Shown: positions 45,211 to 54,828 of the stretch, piece by piece
Numbering within the stretch: the first letter of the stretch is position 1
Layout of the letters: the number at the start of each line of letters is the position of its first letter
The notes under the pieces: generated by a model
What the model was told of the DNA's origin: nothing
What the model saw: the letters and a program-made list of their open reading frames with translations, nothing else
The model's database searches: none
From: Desulfuromusa sp.
Lineage (GTDB): Bacteria; Desulfobacterota; Desulfuromonadia; Desulfuromonadales; Geopsychrobacteraceae
Reading direction: 5' to 3'
NCBI GenBank assembly: GCA_027858895.1
Contig: JAQIBX010000064.1
Coordinates: 1-56,725 of the forward strand
DNA: 56,725 nt
Translations under genes and position numbers: made by a program

Positions 45211-45965
45211 TGCGGTGGCTGTTTTTTCTCTTGCTGATTGGGCTGACTGGTTGTATCCGTCCGCCGGAACCGGTTTGGACTGAAATTCCAACTGCAGATC
45301 AGTTGCTGACCAAACTTGCATCTGCATCGGGTCGTTATTCATCACTGGATGGTGCCGCGAGTGTTTCCCTGACAACCGGAGATAAGTTTTTTTCCAGTCA
45401 ACAGTTTTTATTATTGCAAAAACCAAATCGCATGCGAACCGATGTGTTAACTGGCTTTGGTCAGCTGGTTCTACAGATGACTTCTGATGGTGATAACCTG
45501 TCAGTATTGCTCAAGACGACTGTTCCTGGACGTTTTCTGAGCGGCCCGGCCAGTTATGAAAATGTTTCCCGTTTTGTCAGGGTTCCACTAGCGACCGAGG
45601 ATCTGTTGACCCTGTTGCTGTATGATCCACCACTGATAGTCCATCAACGTTCCAGGGTTGACTTCTCGGCTGATACCTTGACGCTGATTCTGTCGAACAG
45701 TAATAACCATCAAGAACTGCTGTTTGATCGGCAGTTGCAGCTGATAGGTAGTCGCTATTTCAAATCTGGGGAACAGTATCTCTCGGTTGGTTATGAAAAT
45801 TTTTCCGGGAAGGATCAGTTTCCGTATATGATCAAGATTTCGATGCCCCTAGAGCAGACAAAGGTTAAGGTGAAATTTTCTGAACTGAAGGTCAATGAGA
45901 ATATTGATATAGCTCAGTTTACTCTAAAAAAACCTGCGAATATCCTGCTTGAACCATTGCCATGA
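45210..45965 (+). CDS. LolB/DUF4292-like outer membrane lipoprotein
   Basis: A 251-residue lipoprotein: lipobox GLTGC (Cys15), then a beta-sheet domain of LolA/LolB-like look (SRYSSLDGAASVSLTT-type start, FLLLQKPNRMRTDVLTGFGQ, a hydrophobic-binding fold) consistent with DUF4292. LolB accepts lipoproteins from LolA at the outer membrane; no classic LolB signature lets me say it does so here. It overlaps the TPR lipoprotein gene (TGATG) and is followed by a peptide-transporter operon. In the related genomes I know, such a pair is common upstream of other loci, so the link to peptide uptake is weak. Confidence 0.8.
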   Translation: MRWLFFLLLIGLTGCIRPPEPVWTEIPTADQLLTKLASASGRYSSLDGAASVSLTTGDKFFSSQQFLLLQKPNRMRTDVLTGFGQLVLQMTSDGDNLSVLLKTTVPGRFLSGPASYENVSRFVRVPLATEDLLTLLLYDPPLIVHQRSRVDFSADTLTLILSNSNNHQELLFDRQLQLIGSRYFKSGEQYLSVGYENFSGKDQFPYMIKISMPLEQTKVKVKFSELKVNENIDIAQFTLKKPANILLEPLP

Positions 45966-45984
45966 ATGAAACGGTCATGACCTG

Positions 45985-47619
45985 ATGAAAAAAACTTTTT
46001 TCTATAATCTGTTATTTGTTGCAACTGTCCTGTTGTTGCTTAGTGCCTGCAACAATACCGATGAAGTTAACCATCCGGGAGTTGCAGAAGCGCTGACCCC
46101 CGAATTTGGTGATACCTTTATTGAAGCTTCAATCGGGGATGCCAGTACATTGTTGCCGGTATTGGCTTCAGATTCCGCTTCCAGTTCGATTAATGGCCTG
46201 ATTTATAGCGGTTTGGTTCGATACGATAAAAATCTGCAGATAGAGGGAGAACTGGCTGAATCCTGGGACATCTCAGATGATAATCTGACCATCACTTTTC
46301 ACCTCCGTAAGGGTGTGATTTGGCACGATGGTGTTCCCTTTACCGCAGCAGATGTTGAATTTAACTATCAGCTTTATATTGATCCGCAAACTCCGACAGC
46401 TTACGCCGAATCGTTCAAGCAGGTGATCGGGGTTGAAACACCAGATCCCTATACTTTTATTGTTCATTACGACAAGCCTTACGCTCCGGCACTGATCAGT
46501 TGGGCGATGTCGATTCATCCGAAACACCTGCTGGACGGGGAGGATATCACCAAAAGTCGATTGGCGCGCCAACCCGTTGGAACAGGTCCATACCGGTTTG
46601 TTGAGTGGTTGGGGGGCGAGAAAATTGTCCTTGAGTCGAATCCCGACTATTTTGAGGGGCAGCCCTACATTAAGCGGGTGGTGTATCGGATCATTCCTGA
46701 TATCTCCACTCAATTTCTTGAATTACAGACCGGCAGTCTCGATTATATGGGTCTATCGCCATTGCAGTTTTCACGGCAGACTGATACCCCTGCTTTCAGG
46801 CGGTTGTATAATAAATATCGCTATCTGAATTTTGGCTATACTTATCTTGGCTATAATCTAAAACGCCCGATGTTTCAGGATAAGCGGGTCCGGCAGGCTC
46901 TTTCCTATGCGATCAATAAGCAGGAACTGATTGATGGTGTTTTGCTCGGCTATGGTACCGTTGCGACCGGTCCGTATAAACCCGATACCTGGGTCTATAA
47001 TGCGGATGTTCCAAAATATTCGTATAATCCGGACAAAGCTCGCCAGCTTTTAGCGGAAGCTGGCTGGCAGGACACCGATGGCAATGGCATTCTGGATAAA
47101 AATGGCCAGGAATTGTCTTTTACTATTGTCACCAACCAGGGCAACGATCTGCGCTCAAAAACTGGTGAAATTATTCAACGCCGTTTCAAAGAGGTTGGAG
47201 TCGCAGTGAAATTGCGGATCATTGAGTGGGCGACTTTTCTCAAAGAGTTTATAAACCCCGGAAATTTTGATGCAACAATTTTAGGTTGGACTGGTGGTCC
47301 AGAACCTGATCAGTATAATATCTGGCATTCCAGTAAGACTGATCCCCGTGAACTCAATTTTATTGGTTTCAAAAATGCTGAGGTTGATAGCTTACTTGAA
47401 GGTGGACGACGGGTTTTTGATCTGCAACAGCGTAAGGTTTACTACGATCGTTTTCAGCAAATATTAGCTGAGGAGCAGCCGTATACCTTTCTGTATGTTG
47501 GAGAGGCTTTGCCAGCAGTTTCCAAACGGTTTCGCGGGGTAGAGGCCGCTCCAGCAGGAATTCGCTATAATTTCAACCAGTGGTTTGTGCCGCAGGTGGA
47601 ACAAAAATATGTCAGGTGA
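45985..47619 (+). CDS. oligopeptide ABC transporter substrate-binding lipoprotein
   Basis: 544 residues, family 5 solute-binding protein (DppA/OppA-like). Lipobox LLLSACNN (Cys22); signature blocks GLIYSGLVRYDKNLQIEGEL, DNLTITFHLRKGVIWHDGVP, TGPYRFVEWLGGEKI, KRPMFQDKRVRQALSYAIN and LLAEAGWQDTDGNGILDKNG. It captures peptides (or similar solutes) in the periplasm and delivers them to the permeases encoded by the next genes. The stop is followed by 41 nt and the first permease. Confidence 0.95.
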   Translation: MKKTFFYNLLFVATVLLLLSACNNTDEVNHPGVAEALTPEFGDTFIEASIGDASTLLPVLASDSASSSINGLIYSGLVRYDKNLQIEGELAESWDISDDNLTITFHLRKGVIWHDGVPFTAADVEFNYQLYIDPQTPTAYAESFKQVIGVETPDPYTFIVHYDKPYAPALISWAMSIHPKHLLDGEDITKSRLARQPVGTGPYRFVEWLGGEKIVLESNPDYFEGQPYIKRVVYRIIPDISTQFLELQTGSLDYMGLSPLQFSRQTDTPAFRRLYNKYRYLNFGYTYLGYNLKRPMFQDKRVRQALSYAINKQELIDGVLLGYGTVATGPYKPDTWVYNADVPKYSYNPDKARQLLAEAGWQDTDGNGILDKNGQELSFTIVTNQGNDLRSKTGEIIQRRFKEVGVAVKLRIIEWATFLKEFINPGNFDATILGWTGGPEPDQYNIWHSSKTDPRELNFIGFKNAEVDSLLEGGRRVFDLQQRKVYYDRFQQILAEEQPYTFLYVGEALPAVSKRFRGVEAAPAGIRYNFNQWFVPQVEQKYVR

Positions 47620-47660
47620 GATGGTTTTCTTAACCATCAGTTTTTTCTTGTGAGAGTATT

Positions 47661-48656
47661 ATGTTGAGCTACATTATCAAACGTCTTTTGCTGCTTGTGC
47701 CATTATTGTTGGGAATCACTCTGATTTCATTTGTGGTAATCCATCTGGCACCGGGAGAGCCGACGGACCTTCAGACTCAACTCAACCCGCAGGCCAGTTC
47801 CGAATTGCAGCAGCGGTTGCGTTCTCAATACGGACTCGATCAGCCTCTTTATATCCAGTATGGCCAGTGGCTATCACGTTTGGTGAGGCTTGATTTTGGT
47901 GAATCCTTCGCGACCGACCGTCGGCCGGTTCTGGACAAAGTTCTGGAACGTTTGCCGGTCACTATTTTGCTCAATGTTCTTTCGATTATATTGATTCTTG
48001 CTGTATCCGTCCCACTGGGGATTCTTTCAGCGATTCAGCGTAACTCTGTTTTTGATCGCACCACTACGATTCTGGTTTTTACTGGTTTTGCCATGCCATC
48101 GTTCTGGTTGGCACTGTTGCTGATGGATTGGTTCGGTGTCCGGCTAGGTTTCTTGCCGGTCTCTGGATTGAAGTCCCTGGGTTATGAATATTTGAGCTGG
48201 GGGGGGCAGCTGCTTGACCGGATAAGTCATTTGATTCTGCCAGTATTTATTTCTGCGATTGGTGGTTTGGCAGGTTTTTCCCGTTATATGCGTTCTAATA
48301 TGCTTGAGGTGATAAGGCAGGATTACATTCTCACTGCTCGGGCTAAAGGTCTGTCGGAACGGACGGTGATTTATAAGCATGCTTTGCGGAATGCATTGTT
48401 GCCAGTGATTACTATTCTGGGACTTTCGGTGCCGGGGTTAATTGGTGGAAGTGTTATTTTTGAAACAATTTTTGCTATTCCTGGAATGGGTAAACTTTTT
48501 TACGATGGTGTTATGATGCGGGACTATCCGTTGATTATGGGGATTCTGGTGATGGGCGCTGTGCTGACACTGCTTGGGAATCTATTAGCGGATATTTGTT
48601 ATGCCCTGGCAGATCCACGTATCCGTCATAGTCACCAAGGAAGAGGCTCTAGCTGA
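47661..48656 (+). CDS. peptide ABC transporter permease (DppB-like)
   Basis: 331 residues with six membrane helices and the DppB/OppB signatures: start [38 protein letters not shown]-type region [13 protein letters not shown], the permease EAA-like loop [20 protein letters not shown] followed by [10 protein letters not shown], and the end [17 protein letters not shown]. It forms the channel with the DppC-like protein; the ATPases are not encoded here. A short MshEN-type gene separates the two permease genes. Confidence 0.95.
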   Translation: MLSYIIKRLLLLVPLLLGITLISFVVIHLAPGEPTDLQTQLNPQASSELQQRLRSQYGLDQPLYIQYGQWLSRLVRLDFGESFATDRRPVLDKVLERLPVTILLNVLSIILILAVSVPLGILSAIQRNSVFDRTTTILVFTGFAMPSFWLALLLMDWFGVRLGFLPVSGLKSLGYEYLSWGGQLLDRISHLILPVFISAIGGLAGFSRYMRSNMLEVIRQDYILTARAKGLSERTVIYKHALRNALLPVITILGLSVPGLIGGSVIFETIFAIPGMGKLFYDGVMMRDYPLIMGILVMGAVLTLLGNLLADICYALADPRIRHSHQGRGSS

Positions 48657-48686
48657 TGAAAACATGCAAGAAAGACAGGGGGATCT

Positions 48687-49301
48687 ATGCAAGTTAATGT
48701 AAATCGTCTGGGAGAAATGTTGTTGGAGGCGGGGCTGATTGATCAGTTTCAACTTGAATCAGCACTCTCTATGCAGCGGAATCTAGGTGGTCGGATTGGC
48801 AGTGCTTTGGTTAAACTAGGCTATTTGCCTGAAGACACGATTTTGGAATTTCTGGAATCTCAGGAAAAGTACTCTCGGGTGTCTCTGCAGGATCAGGAAG
48901 TTCCAGCGCAACTCATGTCGCTGTTGGCGCCTGCCCGGATGTTGGAATTGATGGTGATTCCAATTGAATTACGGAAATCTGGCAATGAAAAATTGTTGCG
49001 CGTCGCCATGACCGATCCGACTAATCTCAAGCTGATTGATGATCTGCAGTTTGCAACCGGCTGTAAAGTTATTCCGGTATTGGCCGTAGAAGCTGAAATC
49101 AGCCAGGCGATTAAAAAGAATATGCCCAAAGAGCAACCAAAACCGCCTGAACTGAAGGTCGAAAGCAACATTATTGAGCATGGCATGGTAAATTTTGAAG
49201 AAATTAACTCCGATGACCCGCGTCTTGACCGTTTGCTTGATATTTTGAAGGCAAAGGGTGTACTGAGTGTGCTTGATGTCGAACGGGTGAAATTTAACTG
49301 A
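48687..49301 (+). CDS. stand-alone MshEN/GspE N-terminal domain protein
   Basis: 204 residues: an N-terminal MshEN domain with two tandem motifs, NRLGEMLLEAGLIDQFQLES followed by ALSMQ, and GGRIGSALVKLGYLPEDTI followed by LEFLESQ, the pattern that binds cyclic di-GMP in MshE-type ATPases. A GspE N-terminal-like helical/beta region follows (LLRVAMTDPTNLKLIDDLQF), then a Pro/Lys-rich linker and a C-terminal region (DPRLDRLLDILKAKGVL). No ATPase domain is present. GGGGGATC gives the ribosome site. It lies between dppB- and dppC-like genes and shares its stop with the dppC start (TGATG). It is likely soluble, and its job is unknown. Confidence 0.85.
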   Translation: MQVNVNRLGEMLLEAGLIDQFQLESALSMQRNLGGRIGSALVKLGYLPEDTILEFLESQEKYSRVSLQDQEVPAQLMSLLAPARMLELMVIPIELRKSGNEKLLRVAMTDPTNLKLIDDLQFATGCKVIPVLAVEAEISQAIKKNMPKEQPKPPELKVESNIIEHGMVNFEEINSDDPRLDRLLDILKAKGVLSVLDVERVKFN

Positions 49302-50158
49302 TGGTGTTACGATCTAAGCGCACTTTTTTTCTTGACGTTATCTGGCAGCAGTTACGCCATAACCGCATGGCTCTTGTTGGTGCCGGGATCGTTTTGCTTA
49401 TGTTCCTGATGGCTGTGGCTGCTTCCTTCACCGGTGTTGACCCTGCGGCTATAAATATCGGCCAAAGTCTTTTGCCCCCAAGCATAACACACCCTTTTGG
49501 CACTGACGATTTGGGACGTGAGGTGTTGGTGCGGATGCTGTACGGCGCACGGATTTCACTGCTGGTTGGATTTGTTGCGGTCGGGATCTCAACATTGATC
49601 GGCATAATTCTCGGGGCACTAGCCGGATATTACGGCGGATGGATCGATGCGCTGGTGATGCGTTTTGTTGATATCATGCTCTGTTTTCCTACTTTCTTTC
49701 TCATCCTCGCAGTGATCGCATTTTTAGATCCGTCGATCTGGAATATTATGATTGTGATTGGCTTGACCAGCTGGATGGGGGTGGCACGTTTGATCCGTGC
49801 TGAGTTTCTCAGCTTGCGTCAGCGTGATTTTGTTCTCGCCGCCCAGGCCTTAGGAGCCACCGATCTGCGGCTTATTTTTCGACATATTTTGCCCAATGCC
49901 ATGTCACCGGTGCTGGTGTCTGCCACCCTTGGCGTTGCCGGTGCTATCCTGACAGAAAGCGCCCTGTCGTTTCTCGGTATTGGAGTGCAGCCGCCGACGC
50001 CATCTTGGGGCAATATGCTGATTATCGGTAAGCAGACCCTTGGTAGCGCCTGGTGGTTGTCGGTCATTCCCGGGTTGGCAATTCTAATAACTGTTCTGGG
50101 TTATAACCTTCTCGGCGAAGGGATTCGTGATGCATTGGATCCCAGGTTGAAAGAATGA
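49301..50158 (+). CDS. peptide ABC transporter permease (DppC-like)
   Basis: 285 residues, about six helices, with DppC/OppC signatures: LRHNRMALVGAGIVLLM, HPFGTDDLGREVLVRMLYGAR, GALAGYYGGWIDALVMRFVD, the EAA loop DFVLAAQALGATDLRLIFRH, and the end NLLGEGIRDALDPRLK. Second channel subunit for the peptide uptake system. It starts inside the stop of the MshEN gene and ends overlapping the small NTF2-like gene (ATGA), so the block from the MshEN gene to the NTF2-like gene is translationally chained. Confidence 0.95.
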   Translation: MVLRSKRTFFLDVIWQQLRHNRMALVGAGIVLLMFLMAVAASFTGVDPAAINIGQSLLPPSITHPFGTDDLGREVLVRMLYGARISLLVGFVAVGISTLIGIILGALAGYYGGWIDALVMRFVDIMLCFPTFFLILAVIAFLDPSIWNIMIVIGLTSWMGVARLIRAEFLSLRQRDFVLAAQALGATDLRLIFRHILPNAMSPVLVSATLGVAGAILTESALSFLGIGVQPPTPSWGNMLIIGKQTLGSAWWLSVIPGLAILITVLGYNLLGEGIRDALDPRLKE

Positions 50159-50562
50159 CAGCGCACCAGTTTTTAGAAACCCGTTTTGCCGCTTTATGCG
50201 CTGGTGATTATGCAGTGGTCTATGACAGTTACCATGAAGATTCGCCATTTCTACAGCAATTCAGTGGTCGCAACGCCTATATTCATTTTGCCCAACAACA
50301 GCTAGGTTCCATTGCAATTACAAGCTGGCGCTGTTTGCGGCAGCGAGTGCTTGATGAAAAACGGTTGGAAGTGCTTCTCGTGATGGATCTAGGGATAGAC
50401 GCTGACTCTCAGTTTTTTTATGAACTCGCTTTGCTGATCGAAACTGAACGAGGTTGGCATTACCATTCAGCACAGAAATTGGGTGCTGACGACTATCACG
50501 GTTTGCCGGATCAGGTCGATTTTTGCCACTTTGATAGCGCACTACAAAAGATCCGGTTTTGA
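50155..50562 (+). CDS. NTF2-like (YchJ-type) small protein
   Basis: 135 residues starting MTAHQFLETRFAALCAGDY, with the alternating helix-strand pattern of the NTF2-like fold (an RFAALCAGDYAVVYDSYH helix, then strands around RLEVLLVMDLGIDAD and GWHYHSAQKL). The start resembles the YchJ/UPF0225 middle domain. The cysteine-rich SEC-C motif of YchJ is not seen. It overlaps the DppC-like permease gene by 4 nt. Function unknown. The 105-nt gap behind it contains repeated aaggctgaag words but no gene. Confidence 0.72.
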   Translation: MTAHQFLETRFAALCAGDYAVVYDSYHEDSPFLQQFSGRNAYIHFAQQQLGSIAITSWRCLRQRVLDEKRLEVLLVMDLGIDADSQFFYELALLIETERGWHYHSAQKLGADDYHGLPDQVDFCHFDSALQKIRF

Positions 50563-50667
50563 AAACAGCAGAACAAAGGCTGAAGCAAAAACAAGGCTGA
50601 AGGGGTTTACCTAAAAGCCTACAGCCTAAACAACCTTCAACCTGAACCGCTTTCACCTGAATTTACT

Positions 50668-51483
50668 ATGCCTGAATTGCCTGAAGTTGAAACTACGCTA
50701 CGCGGGATTGCTCCCCATGTGACTGATCGCACCATTCTTGAGTGTGTATTTCGAACCGCGAAATTACGCTGGCCACTCGATTTGGCTCTCTGTTATCATC
50801 TTCCCGGCCAAAAAATCCGCAAAGTTGAACGACGGGCTAAATATCTATTGTTGTCCTGTGACCTGGGTACAATAATTTTACATTTGGGGATGTCGGGCAG
50901 TTTGCGGATTGTTCAAGCTGGGACAACCGAACGGAAGCATGATCATGTCGACCTGATTTTTACTGATGGTCAGTGCCTCCGATTGACCGACCCACGCAAA
51001 TTTGGTGCATTTATTTATACCGATTCCGATCCATACAGCCATAAGTTACTTCATAGTCTTGGGCCAGAGCCCCTGACGGATTTTTTTTGTGGGGATTACC
51101 TTTACGCTATGGCTAAAGGGAGAAAACTTGTAATCAAGCAGTTTATAATGGATCAAAAAACGGTTGTCGGAGTGGGGAATATCTACGCAAGTGAGGCTCT
51201 GTTTCGTGCCGGTATCCGTCCTGATCGAGCGGCAGGAAGGATTAGCCTTAAGCGTTATGAAAAACTGGCGTGCGCAATTAAGGAAATTCTGCACCAAGCG
51301 ATAACGGCTGGTGGAACAACGATCAATGATTTCAGCCAGGCTGATGGTAAACCGGGTTATTTTGCTCAACAATTGCAGGTTTATGGTCGCAGCGGTGAGC
51401 CCTGTTCAATCTGTGGTCTGCCCATCCACAGCCAGCGGTTGGGTCAACGTTCGACCTTTTACTGCTCCAGGTGTCAGATTTGA
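50668..51483 (+). CDS. mutM: formamidopyrimidine-DNA glycosylase (Fpg)
   Basis: MutM excises 8-oxoguanine and FaPy lesions. 271 residues with the catalytic N-terminus PELPEVETTLRGI (Pro2 nucleophile, Glu3), RRAKYLLLSCD, LHLGMSGSLRI, LTDPRKFGA, the helix-two-turn-helix region VGVGNIYASEALFRAGI, and the C-terminal zinc finger with CSICGLPIHSQRLGQRST then YCSRCQI. All expected residues are present. mutM starts after a 105-nt gap and is followed by a thioesterase gene at 15 nt. Confidence 0.97.
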   Translation: MPELPEVETTLRGIAPHVTDRTILECVFRTAKLRWPLDLALCYHLPGQKIRKVERRAKYLLLSCDLGTIILHLGMSGSLRIVQAGTTERKHDHVDLIFTDGQCLRLTDPRKFGAFIYTDSDPYSHKLLHSLGPEPLTDFFCGDYLYAMAKGRKLVIKQFIMDQKTVVGVGNIYASEALFRAGIRPDRAAGRISLKRYEKLACAIKEILHQAITAGGTTINDFSQADGKPGYFAQQLQVYGRSGEPCSICGLPIHSQRLGQRSTFYCSRCQI

Positions 51484-51498
51484 TGGTGAGAATGCGCG

Positions 51499-51909
51499 AT
51501 GAATGATTTTTCTTTTCAGTTTGCCTACCGCGTCGGCGTTGCAGACATCAATTACGGCGGTCATGTTGCCAATTCAGCCGTATTGAATTTCTTTCAGGAT
51601 GCCCGGATTGCCTATCTGGCCGGTCTTGGCCCCTACTCTGAGATTGATCTTGGTGGTTGCGGACTTATTATGCCGGAAGCACATGTTTTTTACCGTAAAG
51701 AGATGTTTCATGGTGATCAGCTTAATATCGGCGTTAAGTCGAGGGATTTGAAGCGTTCCAGCTGGATGATGGAATATCGTATCGAACGTGGTGCTGAATT
51801 GACTGCGGAGGGGGAAACCCCGTTGATTTGTTTCAACTATCAAACTCGCAAACCATGCCGTATCCCACCCGATTTTCGCGCTACTCTGATCGCATTTGAA
51901 GAGTTGTGA
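51499..51909 (+). CDS. 4HBT-family (hotdog) thioesterase
   Basis: 136 residues of the YbgC/4-hydroxybenzoyl-CoA thioesterase type: RVGVADINYGGHVANSAVL resembles the catalytic D-x-x-x-H-x-x-N region, then FYRKEMFHGDQLNIGVKSRD. Acyl-CoA substrate unknown. It lies behind mutM and before lysS without a clear terminator. Confidence 0.82.
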   Translation: MNDFSFQFAYRVGVADINYGGHVANSAVLNFFQDARIAYLAGLGPYSEIDLGGCGLIMPEAHVFYRKEMFHGDQLNIGVKSRDLKRSSWMMEYRIERGAELTAEGETPLICFNYQTRKPCRIPPDFRATLIAFEEL

Positions 51910-52006
51910 CAGAAGGTTTTCAGAATGGATTCAAGGCCTTATTTTTGTCAATCTATTCTGCCTGAATTTGTATTGATGTTTTGAGTTCTTTAGGGGGCTT
52001 TCTGCC

Positions 52007-52036
52007 TTGACGCAACGTAGCTGCCGAGGTTATCGT
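52007..52036 (+). promoter_or_regulatory. candidate lysS promoter
   Basis: TTGACG (52007-52012), 18-nt spacer, TATCGT (52031-52036), about 36 nt before the lysS start. Confidence 0.4.
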
Positions 52037-52071
52037 GCGACTCCAAATTTAAGCTGTTAAGGAATGAAATC

Positions 52072-53556
52072 ATGGAAGAATTGAACGAATTACTGCAGCA
52101 ACGTCGCGCTAAAGTTAAAAGTTATCAGGATGCCGGTGTTAACCCTTTTGCCAACGATTTTGTGGTAAATCACAACGCGCAGCAGGTGCTAGAAGCCCAT
52201 ACTGACGATGATAAAGAAACTCTTGAAGAAGTGGAAGCTACCTATCGTATTGGCGGCCGCATTATGGCGCGTCGCGATTTTGGCAAAGCAGCATTTTTAC
52301 AGCTGCAGGATGGCAGCGGGCGGATTCAGGTCTACGTTGCGCTAAATCAGGTGGGAGAAGAAGCTTTTGAGAATTTCAAGAAACTAGATATCGGTGATAT
52401 TATCGGAGTCTCCGGCTCCCCCTTTCGCACCAAAACAGATGAACTTTCCGTGCGCGCTGCAGAAATACGATTGCTGACCAAATCGCTCTTGCCTCTGCCT
52501 GAAAAGTGGCACGGGTTGACCGATGTAGAAATTCGCTATCGCCAGCGCTATCTTGATCTGATTGTCAATCCCGATGTGCGCGCTGTATTTCGCAAGCGCA
52601 GCCAGATTGTTAGTTTACTGCGTGAATACATGCTTGCAAGTGATTACCTGGAAGTTGAGACGCCAATGATGCATCAGATTGCTGGCGGTGCGACAGCCAA
52701 GCCGTTTGTCACTCACCACAATACGTTAAAGATGGATTTGTTTCTGCGGATTGCTCCAGAACTCTATTTGAAACGATTGGTGGTTGGCGGTTTTGATCGG
52801 GTATTTGAGATCAATCGTAATTTTCGCAATGAAGGAATCTCAATTCAGCATAACCCCGAATTTACCATGATGGAATTTTATCGGGCTTACGCTACCTATA
52901 GCGATTTGATGTATTTTACTGAAGAATTAATATGTCATCTGGCAAGTAAGGTCTGTGGTAGCCTGGTGATTCCTTATGGAGAAAAAGAAGTTGATCTGAC
53001 TCCGCCATGGGATCGTTTAACTTTGAAAGAGTCTATTGTCAAGTATGGGACTGCTGATATGCCTGTCCTGGAGGATCGAGATCAATCATTCGCTTATGCT
53101 CAAACGCTCGGTTTGGCTTTGGACAGTAATATCGGGCACGGCAAACTGCTGGCAGAAATCTTTGACGAGGTGGTCGAGCCAAAACTCTGGCAACCGACAT
53201 TTATTACCGAATATCCAACCGAAATTTCACCTTTGTCACGCAAAAATGACCAAAATCCCGAAGTTGTTGATCGATTTGAGTTGTTTATTGTTGGTCGTGA
53301 ATTGGCTAATGCTTTTTCTGAGTTGAATAATCCATTGGATCAGAAGGAGCGTTTTCTCCAGCAATTAGAAGAAAAAGCTGCGGGGGATGAAGAGGCCCAC
53401 GGTATGGATGAGGATTACATCCGTGCCCTAGAATATGGCTTGCCACCGACAGCAGGTGAGGGGATCGGCATTGATCGCTTGGTGATGCTGCTGACCAACT
53501 CGGCTTCGATTCGCGACGTCATTTTATTTCCTCAGTTACGCCCTGAAATCAGCTGA
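52072..53556 (+). CDS. lysS: lysyl-tRNA synthetase (class II)
   Basis: 494 residues. N-terminal anticodon-binding OB domain (about 60-165; [19 protein letters not shown]) and class II catalytic core: motif 1 around [10 protein letters not shown], motif 2 [13 protein letters not shown] followed by [14 protein letters not shown], and motif 3 [13 protein letters not shown]. Length is standard. AAGGAATGAAATC gives a weak ribosome site. The lolC-lolD-bamA genes follow, suggesting one transcript into the outer-membrane assembly genes. Confidence 0.98.
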   Translation: MEELNELLQQRRAKVKSYQDAGVNPFANDFVVNHNAQQVLEAHTDDDKETLEEVEATYRIGGRIMARRDFGKAAFLQLQDGSGRIQVYVALNQVGEEAFENFKKLDIGDIIGVSGSPFRTKTDELSVRAAEIRLLTKSLLPLPEKWHGLTDVEIRYRQRYLDLIVNPDVRAVFRKRSQIVSLLREYMLASDYLEVETPMMHQIAGGATAKPFVTHHNTLKMDLFLRIAPELYLKRLVVGGFDRVFEINRNFRNEGISIQHNPEFTMMEFYRAYATYSDLMYFTEELICHLASKVCGSLVIPYGEKEVDLTPPWDRLTLKESIVKYGTADMPVLEDRDQSFAYAQTLGLALDSNIGHGKLLAEIFDEVVEPKLWQPTFITEYPTEISPLSRKNDQNPEVVDRFELFIVGRELANAFSELNNPLDQKERFLQQLEEKAAGDEEAHGMDEDYIRALEYGLPPTAGEGIGIDRLVMLLTNSASIRDVILFPQLRPEIS

Positions 53557-53577
53557 TTAGAGCTGAGACGGATACTA

Positions 53578-54828
53578 ATGTCCTACGAATGGTTTATCAG
53601 CTTTCGTTATCTGCGCGCCAAGCGGAAGCAGACCTTTATATCGGTCATATCCTTTATCTCGATTGCCGGGGTTACCCTTGGGGTGGCGGCATTGATTCTG
53701 GTTTTAGCGGTGATGACCGGTTTTACCGACGGCGTTCGCCAACAGATTCTTGGTAATGTTCCGCATGTTTTAATGCAGAGTTTTGGTGAGGGGATTGATA
53801 ACCCGGAAGAGCTGGTAGCGGCCGCCAAACAAACGCCACATGTCCTTTCAGCGACTCCATTTGTCTCTAAAGAGGCCATGCTGCTCTCCAAGGGGAATGT
53901 GTCGGCGGTCAGTGTCAAGGGGATTGGATCGGCGCATAAAATATTTTCACAATCATTACTGACCCTGGATGGCCAGCCGGCTACTGAACAGTTTTTCTCT
54001 GCTACAGCTGATCGGCCAGGAATTATCGTTGGGCTCGATACTGCAAGCAGTCTGGGTGTTTCTGTCGGCGACTCCATCAATGTTATCCCGCCATTATTTA
54101 CCATGACCCCTTTCGGGATGATTCCGAAGATGAAACCGTTTCAGGTGGTTGCCATTTTTGAGAAGCAGAGTAGCTTGGTTGACAGTTTTTACGCTTATAT
54201 CCCCTTGTCAGTTGCGCAAAACTTTTTTGATCTAGAAGGAATTGTCAGTGGTATTGAGCTTGAAGTTGATCGTTATGACCAGGCTCCTCAGGTTGCAGAG
54301 TTGCTGAGTGCTCAATTTGAGTTCCCCACTGTCATTCGCCCCTGGCAAAGTCTTTATGGCTCCTTTCTCTCGGCACTAAAATTGGAAAAGTTAGGTCTAT
54401 TTATTATTCTGGGTATTATTGTGCTGGTTGCGGCTTTTAATATTGCGACAACTCTCATTATGGTGGTCATGGAGAAAAATCGTGATATCGCCATCCTGCG
54501 AGCCATGGGAGCAAATGCTCGTAGCATCATGAAAATATTCATTATGGAAGGTTTTATTATTGGCACAGTTGGAACCGGGATAGGAACTGCGTTAGGCGTT
54601 CTGCTGGCAAATTATGCCGATGCCGCGATCAAATTTCTCGAGCAGATTTTTGGCATACGGATATTTGATCAATCTGTTTACGGTATGGAACATTTTCCTT
54701 CGGATATTATCGCCAGTGACGTGGTTATTGTGACGCTGATGGCAATGAGTATTTGTCTGTTGGCAACCATTTATCCGGCTTGGAGAGCTTCGCGCATGGA
54801 TCCCACCGAGGCCCTCCGTTATGAATGA
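53578..54828 (+). CDS. lolC: lipoprotein-releasing ABC transporter permease LolC/LolE-type
   Basis: 416 residues: an N-terminal membrane helix (about 22-50, AGVTLGVAALILVLAVMTGF), a large periplasmic domain (about 52-265), then three C-terminal helices (about 275-400). It begins YEWFISFRYLRAKRKQTFIS, the typical LolC/E opening, and ends [17 protein letters not shown]. One permease gene is present, so the transporter may be a homodimer (LolF-like) rather than LolC plus LolE. It overlaps lolD by 8 nt. Confidence 0.94.
   Translation: MSYEWFISFRYLRAKRKQTFISVISFISIAGVTLGVAALILVLAVMTGFTDGVRQQILGNVPHVLMQSFGEGIDNPEELVAAAKQTPHVLSATPFVSKEAMLLSKGNVSAVSVKGIGSAHKIFSQSLLTLDGQPATEQFFSATADRPGIIVGLDTASSLGVSVGDSINVIPPLFTMTPFGMIPKMKPFQVVAIFEKQSSLVDSFYAYIPLSVAQNFFDLEGIVSGIELEVDRYDQAPQVAELLSAQFEFPTVIRPWQSLYGSFLSALKLEKLGLFIILGIIVLVAAFNIATTLIMVVMEKNRDIAILRAMGANARSIMKIFIMEGFIIGTVGTGIGTALGVLLANYADAAIKFLEQIFGIRIFDQSVYGMEHFPSDIIASDVVIVTLMAMSICLLATIYPAWRASRMDPTEALRYE

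Noticed and set aside
50563-50667. Repeated aaggctgaag words before mutM as a regulatory array
   Set aside because: Only two clear copies and loose inverted partners; too weak to call a feature.
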